Shown here one piece after another: positions 54,612 through 62,000 of a stretch of 62,000 bases of DNA. Position 1 is the stretch's first letter. Each line of letters begins with the position of its first letter. The notes beneath the pieces are model-generated. The model saw only the letters and a program-made list of their open reading frames with translations. It made no database searches and was not told the origin of the DNA. Origin of the DNA: Phoronis australis (taxonomy: Eukaryota; Phoronida; Phoronidae); NCBI GenBank assembly GCA_002633005.1, contig NMRA01000154.1:383210-445209 (forward strand), written 5' to 3'. The position numbers were made by a program, and so were the translations under genes.

Positions 54612-57600
54612 GTAAGACAATCTTGACGAACTTTTACGAGACCACTAAAAGCTTTTTTTGTTTTTCATGAGCAGTACCATCGCCCTAATCATAGTATCGC
54701 CCCGTTTAACTTCATTGCGACAACAGGGAGATGTCAAATTATCTCACAAAATCACGTGAGTGAAAGGTGAGTAGTTTGTGGGCATTCGAGGGAGCTTGCT
54801 GGCCTATGTCAGTAGAGTAGAACCCAATGAAGGGATTGATCTGTGAGGATGGAATTGTGTGCGAGTTGATTCGTTGTTGGCATTCCATTTATAATCAAAG
54901 ATTTTCTCCGCAAGTTCAAGCTTTGGGTCTACTGAATTCTCGCAAAATCATGCAGTTACGGTGGGAGCTTAAGGCCTCTCCAGGGAATTTGGCGTTTTAG
55001 GGTAGATAGGTGATGCTGGGATTTTAAATTTGCTGGGGACGATACCTATACCTTTATGCATATAACGAAAAAATGTCTTTTAAGATCAAGTTCGGTAATG
55101 CTTAAGCTGCCAGTTAGTTCTTCCGTAGACAAGAAACAAATTGAGACCAGTTTTATAGCGGAATCTAAATTTAAGATTACTTCCTTTGACTGAATGCCGG
55201 AGACGGGTTTACTGCCCTTAGGCAAAAATAAGAGGATGAACGCGTGAAAATCGCAGAGTAATTGAAGGATAAACCTTACTTTTGTGCAGTATTCCTTGGA
55301 GGACGAATGTGAAGGACCTTGTGGATGACTTCGTGATGCCGAGTGACTACATGACACTTCATACTACCCTGGAGGACATCATAGCACACAGGACAGGCCT
55401 GGTGGAAACTATGTACCTGGGTCAATTTTCACCCGAAGAGGCATTCCAGTGAGTGCATTTCCACCCTCGTCTTTAACCTCGGGTGACGTCATCACCTGTT
55501 GTATTTTAATACAAAAGAACGTCTCCATCACAGTACATTTTCTTGAAAAACTTGTTTTTACGTGTGCATGATTCTATTCTAAAACTGCGCATGTCGTTCC
55601 ATTCTTGTCATATCTCAGAACGGAACAAGAAACGTCTGTGGTGACGTAATTATAGGGCATGGACATGTGATAGGATTTGATTCCGATAAAAGTGGGATGG
55701 CTGTAATGATAATTATAAGGCCTGGACAGTGGGGTGGTTCGATCTCGTTTGCGGATGGCGTAAAAAGGCAGATTTTGGGTGGGGTTACACGTGAAAGGTC
55801 CTGCTAACGAACTTTCAAAATCCATGTTTCTCGATTGTGATAACCTGTTCAATCAAGGTGTATGCGCACGTGCACGCCCTCTGTGCATGGTACAAACTTT
55901 CAACTGAGTAACTCGTTACGTCACTTAAAACAAACAGATCAGCATTGAAACTCATTGGGATTTTTAAACACCATCTAATCCATTTCGCAATTAACACCTA
56001 AATTCAATGCATACCGACTCACATTAAAGCCAAAACTTAATGTGTCTCCCACTGTTTTCTCCTTCCCCTCACCCTTCCTTCCCTCTCTCACCCCCTATCT
56101 TCCCTTCTTAGACTCCTTCACTCTCCGTCTTTCTCACCCACTACCTCCCACGGACGTCCCGATCCTTTCCTGTTGTTCTGTTCCTATCCTTCCTCTCCCT
56201 CTCACTGCTGCCNCGCCCTGTTTCACTCTACCCAATGACGCCTCCGAATTTGTCTTAACAACCTTTTCAGGAGACTTCGTTTGTACAAATCTCAAGTTGG
56301 CTTCCGAGAGGAGTTTCTTTACAGCGGGATTGTCTATAGTGTGTCTGGGATAGTTTCCAAGAGACTTGGCGGGAAACCGTGGCACGTCCTTATGAAGGAG
56401 CGAGTGTTCGATCCACTTGGCATGGCAATGGCTTCATTCTTTACACCAAGCCTTCTGAAGAATGGCGGCGTTGCGAATCCATACAACGAAGAAACTGTGG
56501 GTGGAAAACTGGTTTATTTGGATCCCTATGTTAATGCGTGAGTATGGTTATGTGAGACGACGCGCTAACAAAGCATCAGATACAAAATACTTGTATCTCG
56601 GTAAAAACTAGCCAGCCAGGTAGCTGTATGAAGACTATCGCCAAACGACAGCTAGGTATCATTGTGTGTTGAGCTCCGACACACCTCGAAATTGCACACA
56701 GCCCGAGTAGTTGTGCTCATGATCTCGCCGTGAAACTTATATCAACATGAAGAGCTAAGGACCGGCAGGGGTGCAAGCAAAATCTGGGAGTCAGCTGACA
56801 CTTCCCCTGCCCCGTTACATCCGTTTAAGTGAAAAACAGTCTAATAAACTTCATTTTCTTGCGTAATTCTCCGGCTTTTGTAACAAAGAAACGTATCTCG
56901 TCGTTTTGAAAAGAGTGCGCTCGTGACACGTGCACGCAACGTCTCCTATTTTTTGCAACATATATCGCGAGATGATAATACATGTAGTTTCGCAGCAGTA
57001 AAATTTGTTCTGAAATTCGGTTTGCTAGTATCAAAATTCTAAAAAAACTCTAATGAAATGAATCCTGCTTCGATAATTTGTTGTAACGTGTACGCAGTCT
57101 CGTGAAAAAAATAACAGTTGGTTGAAGGAATGGCGAAAAACTGGCCAATAACTGACGCAATATTTCATGACGCTGAAAGCTCACGCAAAAGATTGCACCA
57201 CAGGTTTAGCAGCAGAATAACGGTAGAAGACCATTTTCTCCAACGTCAGTAAATAATTTAGTTTACTCATGGAAGAGTATATTTTTAATGACAATAATTT
57301 TGTGTCAGATTTTATCTGGTCATTTTTACCCACATTGGCGCAAAGCTTTGCTCCTAGGATTTTAAGGTAAAAACGTGCTGCCTGAATGAATCATTCTTGA
57401 GCGGGTATCCATTTTTAAGATTGTTTGCACGATTTTCTTGTTACCCTGTTTGAGTGGCGTTAAATCAGTACCACTTATGAATCAATTCTACAAATTCTGG
57501 CAAAATGTGTTTTCAATTTTGCTATTTTTGAAATAGTAATTATCACCACTGCTGCAAACTTTTGTGAATAGGCCACGGTTACATTGCGTACATGTATTCT

Positions 57601-60157
57601 TGTCAGAGAATTAAGTGATCATGTGAACAAACTTTGAGGCATCAGATTCAGTAGAAGACGGATGATACAGAGCTAATAGTGCCTTAAACCCTTTAGAAGG
57701 ACCGATCTAGCGCACTGCTGCCTCAAAGATATAATAACCCTTGTTAACCTTATCGTTCGTGCGAGTGAAAAGAAATACGACAACTGGGTGAATATGTTAA
57801 ACTTATCGTACGACTGAAAAGAGATACGACCACTGAGTGACAATGTCAGTTGCCGAATGTGTGTATCACTTTCTTCGGAGCGCAGTAAAAAACTTAAAAA
57901 GTGCCTGGAAATGCCTTCTTTACGTACAGAAAAGCTGCTCAATTTCCGTTTCTGTTTGCTGTCTCAGCAAAATCAAACTCGCTTAGTCGTAAAATCTGTA
58001 CCCGGTATTGTTTTCATAGACAACATTGTTCATGTATGTTTCAAACACTTTCTTTTCTGAGTATTGAGACATAGTTCACAGCATTTTAGTCCTTATGTTT
58101 GATTTCAGTTCATTTCTCGACGCATCAATTGTAGATGTTTCCGAACTTTTCGTTTGCTTTGTAGTTACACGAGAGCTGCAGCGCCGGCTGGCGGCATAGC
58201 TGTCACTGCTAGATGTATGGCGAAGTATATGGAGTTTCTGACGAATGAAGGCAAAGACAGCCACGGATCTCATATCTTGTCAACAAGTGCACTCCACGAA
58301 CTATGGAAGCCTCTCATGAACTTGCCTGAAAATTTTTTCGGAGGGTATTTCCAGCTTCCGGTTAACCCATTTCCTCGCACGATTGACGAGTACGCTCACG
58401 GCTGGATGCTGGGATACTACCGAGGTAAACTTTAATAAATCGTTGCTGCGCAAAAGCTTTGGGGTGCTTATGTCTCCCATTGAAATGATTGGCTAGTGTT
58501 TCGCTATCGATACTACCTTGAATGCTTAGAAACTTCCGCAACCTGAAAGTGGACATTTTAAGTTCGTAGAAATTGCATTTTCTGAATAAATTGGCCACAG
58601 ATGTTCAGTTGTATCAGCGCCATGGACAGACCCTAAACTGTTAACCTTAACATGGGAACGAAAACTGTTAAACTCGCACGTTTGAGATTTTTTCGTAACT
58701 GTGAAAACAGAAGAAATACATTTCTCAACCGTATGTACGAATTACAAAAGATCTCAGTTCAGTCCGGTGCATTCCTTATTTCTACGTAATGCACACTAAG
58801 GTTTGATGGTAAGTACGATAAACATTAGTTACTAAAGGTAAAAAATCCCACAAAAACTGTGCCGTATAATATGAAAGTGGCATGATGCGCATAATTATAA
58901 ATCAAAACTTTTAAAAAACCGCTCTGCAATTTTCTGCCAATGTTGCCGAGAGTTTGAAAACTGAGTGATTCTCGTCAAAATTGTACGGATTCGTGTCGTG
59001 GCAGTCAGCATTCAATTTTTATACGACATTAGATGGAACCAAACGGCTCTGCAACAGTGAGTATCCAGAAGTTGTGATTGATAATTTTGCGCGTCTAGTA
59101 CTCGGATACATTGCGAATGATAACGTCTAACATCTATCGTTTACTTTGTGACGAATACATTGAACTAAAAGAAAAGAAAATTGACGTGTGTACGCTTTGA
59201 AATTCAAATCTATGTACATTGACAAATTGCCAAACGCGGTGAATGATATGCCTTAAATGTCGTACGAACGTGTTACGCAGGCCAAGATTCGAAATGTACT
59301 TTTTGTTCGACATGGGCCCAAGGCCTTTTTAGAGCGTATTGATTGATACATGAACAAGTTGCCACATACGCTCTTTTAGTGATGCAGTCGCGGTCAATAA
59401 TTGCAAGTACGAATTGGCCTAGTCAAAAATGCCTAGCTCAATCATTCAGCAAGCCTAGAGGTTTTGCTGAATTAACGTTTTGTGCTTATCTGTAGGGATT
59501 TTATGTCCGAAATATTTTTCAGGTCGAAGAAATGTCTTCCACTTCGGGGATCTCTATGGATTCGACGGGCTTCTCTCCACATTTCCTCAGCAGAAAGTAG
59601 GCGTTTACACGAACACCAATGGACCGGGGAAAAGACGGGCGGTACTCGCCAACCTGCTGATACAGGCTTACGTCACCGATATCATGCTGGATGAGGAACC
59701 TTGGTTGAACGAAACGAGCGTTTGTTCCTATAGAGATTACGTGAAAAACGAGCCTGGTCCACAACCTCCACCGCCACCTTCCCACATTGACAAGAACCTT
59801 CCAGCGTCACGACCTCTTTCGGAATACACTGGCACTTACGGCGATTTATCAGTGGGGAATTTTACCGTGTTTATCAACGACACCACGGGGAAGCTTCAGG
59901 TAGACTTCCCGCCTATCGTTCATTTTTCTCTGTTCGCAACCAAAGTTGGTGACCAGTTTGCAGTTGAAGTTTTCGGTCATATGTCGTTCATGTTCGGTTT
60001 GAGCACCAAGTACAACCCAGGTGCGCTTGCGCAGTTTGTTCCCAACAAAAATGGCAAAATTGACACGCTTAACATGTCAATGTTTGGACTGACGTTGAAG
60101 AAAGATTTGAAGTTTGATCCTGACAAAGTAGTCTTGAGGAAGGATTGTGAAGCGTAA
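54298..60157 (+). CDS. Secreted class C beta-lactamase/DD-peptidase-like protein, gene B (5 exons)
   Basis: Exons 54298-54611, 55290-55448, 56271-56537, 58165-58424 and 59523-60157 sum to 1635 nt (544 residues and TAA). Signal peptide about 1-25 (WLSLLALFFV core), SISK at 87-90, HRTGL in exon 2, Tyr175 in FLYSGIVYSVSG, and HFG at 340-342. A PQPPPPP linker and a DUF3471-like tail (LSEYTGTYGDLSVGNF) follow. All four introns sit at the same places and phases (2,2,2,1) as in gene A. Only exon 1 (+1 codon) and exon 3 (-1 codon) differ in length. By eye about three quarters of residues match in exon 5. The Tyr-x-Asn position reads Tyr-Ser-Gly. It is a tandem duplicate, complete and with no visible defect, and is expected to be secreted. 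Confidence 0.93.
54612..55289. other. Gene B intron 1
   Basis: 678 bp, no recognised repeat. Confidence 0.6.
55290..55448 (+). CDS. Gene B exon 2
   Basis: Acceptor TTTGTGCAG|TATTCC. Encodes FVMPSDYMTLHTTLEDIIAH followed by RTGL. Donor TTCCA|GTGAGT, phase 2. Confidence 0.93.
55449..56270. other. Gene B intron 2
   Basis: 822 bp. The last 230 bp is a C/T-rich stretch (56040-56220) containing the ambiguous base at 56213. Confidence 0.6.
56271..56537 (+). CDS. Gene B exon 3: Tyr motif
   Basis: Acceptor CTTTTCAG|GAGACTT. Encodes QVGFREEFLYSGIVYSVSGI, then LGGKPWHVLMKERVFDPLGM. Donor AATGC|GTGAGT, phase 2. Confidence 0.93.
56538..58164. other. Gene B intron 3
   Basis: 1627 bp with a two-unit tandem repeat at about 57746-57847; nothing else recognised. 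Confidence 0.6.
57746..57847. repeat. Two-unit tandem repeat in gene B intron 3
   Basis: Units of about 50 bp share CTTATCGT.CG..TGAAAAGA.ATACGAC.ACT..GTGA. Confidence 0.65.
58165..58424 (+). CDS. Gene B exon 4
   Basis: Acceptor CTTTGTAG|TTACACG. Encodes APAGGIAVTARCMAKYMEFL and HGWMLGYYRG. Donor TACCGAG|GTAAAC, phase 1; 260 nt. Confidence 0.93.
58425..59522. other. Gene B intron 4
   Basis: 1098 bp with no recognised feature. Confidence 0.6.
59523..60157 (+). CDS. Gene B exon 5: HxG motif, Pro linker, DUF3471-like tail
   Basis: Acceptor ATATTTTTCAG|GTCGAAG. Encodes NVFHFGDLYGFDGL, VGVYTNTNG, PQPPPPP and the C-terminal beta domain, ending LRKDCEA and TAA. The frame upstream of the acceptor is also open but is intronic. 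Confidence 0.93.
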
Positions 60158-60227
60158 ACGAAGGCAGATTATTAATTTCTCATTAGATCGTCGATGGTGT
60201 ATGAGTCTGAAATGTATACCTGTATCT

Positions 60228-60233
60228 AATAAA
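60228..60233 (+). terminator. Polyadenylation signal of gene B
   Basis: AATAAA about 70 nt after the stop codon, followed by a GT-rich stretch (GGTTTCTTGGCTGTTGAG). Confidence 0.7.
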
Positions 60234-62000
60234 GATTTAGTGAGCCTGAGATGTAAAGGTTTCTTGGCTGTTGAGACTTTCCGTCTTCCATAGACGACCT
60301 TCTTCACCAGAATAAGCCCTGGAATCAAAAAATGATGGCAGCATTTCAGCTGGCTGCATACACCAGAACACACGACCCTTTTTGCATCTGCACTGAATAG
60401 ACAAACGTTCAAACTCTAAAGCAGGAATAACTATGGGAACGCGCCCCGCGTCGTGGGCGTCTTCAAGATTTTTTGACGCAGTATGATTGGTTAACTCGGG
60501 CCTATGTACGCACCAAAACTGATATAATTTCACCTGATTTTGTCTTGAATAATACGCCTATTTCATTTAGAATCTAATATAGTAACTGTATAACTACAAT
60601 ACAAAGCAGCTCATCAAACTAGCCTATGAAGTTTAGAGATTAGAGACACTGAGTCTAGCATACTGCGAATATGCAAATTCTAACTTTGGTGTTTAGTTAA
60701 AATTTATATCAGTTAGCCGTTCAGACCAATCACTAACCACGTAATGTACTGAAGTAGCATGCAAAATCCCGCATATTCAAATGCCACCTCTCGAAAATCG
60801 AGTCGAAAAAGAGCAGAGGATTCGACTAACGTGACCTACATGTATAGGTCCCACAAATTGGCCAGTAGATTTTAGGTCAAACGGGTCAGTTGACCCATAG
60901 TCACGTGTTTCCAGTACATGCTCTTGCACCAGTATACGCACCGGTCTCGTGATCGGTTCTGACGTCAGATCGTCGCATCTCAGAGCTCGATCACTTACTG
61001 AGAACATGGCATCACTAATGTACATGTAAACACTGAAAAGTCATGACCAAACGACTATGCCGTGAGTGTTGCTGTCAAAGTGAAGGAATGTCCGCTTTCC
61101 CTGTATCTTCGAACTGTTATTATAATTTACACACAAAACAGATTATTGTTTTAAAAGAATCATTCGTATTGAAATGACATGGGTAATAAATTCAATTTCG
61201 GGCTTCAGAAGCAGGGCTCCCTATATTATATGAGGCTTCGCTCTTCGGCCACCTTCACTTTGCGACCGAAAATTTGATTTTCTCCTCTACGGTTGTGTTC
61301 AGTTTTGCCACATTCTATCATACACATCGTAAGCATTGCTGAAATTTTGGGCTGCAACAAAATCTCCATGTTCCGCGCTCTTAATACCGATTCTTTCTGT
61401 TTTGGTTGGCTGGGTCGGTCTTTAGTGTTTTGCACACTTAGTCTTTTGGGTAATCCTACAAAAGACTGCGACTTTGACAAAATTAGGCGGTCTTAGGATT
61501 ACAGCTAATAAATATTCATTATGAAGAGCCCCATGTAAACCTACAGTTCCAAGAATGCCGACAAACATACTGAACACCCTTGAAACACAGGCTGCGTCTA
61601 AATTGCGAACTTATGAAACATGTGCCACTAAATTTTTGTTCTACGTACACTCCAGTAATGATCGAGTGAGATACATATACAGGGCTCAACGCATTTTGCG
61701 ACCTAGGCAATTAAAATCTCAGGTCATATTTTCAAATTTCATTATGTCGAGTCCTGTTATACACCTACCTGTAGATAGTAGTGGTCATGCAGCACAATTC
61801 ATAGTTAAGCAACTGCGCAGAGATCAGGGGGTGAGGTACAGGGTCACCAAGCAATGGCACAGTATAAGACCTGGGTACCTAAATGCTGCTGACTCGACGA
61901 TTGATCGGGTTCCGTGTTTAAATATCGGTAGCTTATTGTTCCTAATTAGTGAACTTGTTTACTGGTCCATTATAAATGCCTGGCAAGAATGACAAATTTG
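60234..62000. other. Right flank
   Basis: About 1.8 kb. A plus-strand ORF of 145 codons at 61555-61992 starts with ATG but shows no domain, signal peptide or repeat match. I do not call it a gene. Confidence 0.4.

Noticed and set aside
44618-60157. Bacterial contamination or very recent bacterial gene transfer
   Set aside because: The beta-lactamase-like genes have four conserved introns, signal peptides and polyadenylation signals, so they are resident animal genes.
61555-61992. Possible small gene at the right edge (145 codons)
   Set aside because: No domain, no signal peptide, no splice or repeat support; similar lengths arise by chance in 62 kb when six frames are read.

Overview
This window is invertebrate animal nuclear DNA: AT-rich, with phase-conserved spliced genes, long introns full of decayed transposons, and no bacterial gene organisation. 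Shuffled extracellular modules, secreted beta-lactamase-like genes, Kolobok/THAP and Penelope-like elements and a great excess of the palindrome TACATGTA fit a marine invertebrate. An amphioxus- or hemichordate-like deuterostome is my best guess, but cnidarians and molluscs are not excluded. Most ORFs here are shadows, so genes were rebuilt exon by exon from domain patterns, splice sites and intron phase.

Region 1 (about 3.0-28.84 kb, minus strand): one large gene for a secreted mosaic protein. Reading 5' to 3' (downward in coordinate) the exons encode a signal peptide, a fibronectin type II domain, a WxxW domain (second half present twice in the DNA), a fucolectin/F5-8C-like (FTP) domain, two Sushi/CCP domains, two PAN/apple-like domains, a C-type lectin domain, a thrombospondin type 1 domain and another PAN domain. 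Every module boundary is a phase 1 intron, and the joined exons keep one frame for 2815 nt (about 938 residues). The 3' end was not found and may lie before position 1. The introns hold a Kolobok fragment, a foldback element, a degenerate LINE, short TIR elements and a local duplication that starts at an ambiguous base.

Region 2 (29-44 kb): a repeat-rich spacer. It has two same-strand copies of a Penelope-like block with a GIY-YIG endonuclease ORF, a 1.3-kb Kolobok-like element flanked by TTAA inside the second copy, a tRNA-derived insertion, a hairpin MITE inside a decayed unknown ORF, and a perfect 20-bp-arm inverted repeat.

Region 3 (44.6-60.2 kb, plus strand): two tandem five-exon genes for secreted class C beta-lactamase/DD-peptidase-like proteins. 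Intron phases are identical and both proteins are 544 residues. Each has a signal peptide, an SxxK catalytic motif, a Tyr motif that has lost the usual Asn, an HxG motif, a proline-rich linker and a C-terminal DUF3471-like domain.

Taken together the locus encodes a secreted lectin-like mosaic protein beside two secreted serine-hydrolase-fold enzymes. A role in handling microbial or glycan targets is an inference from the domains only.
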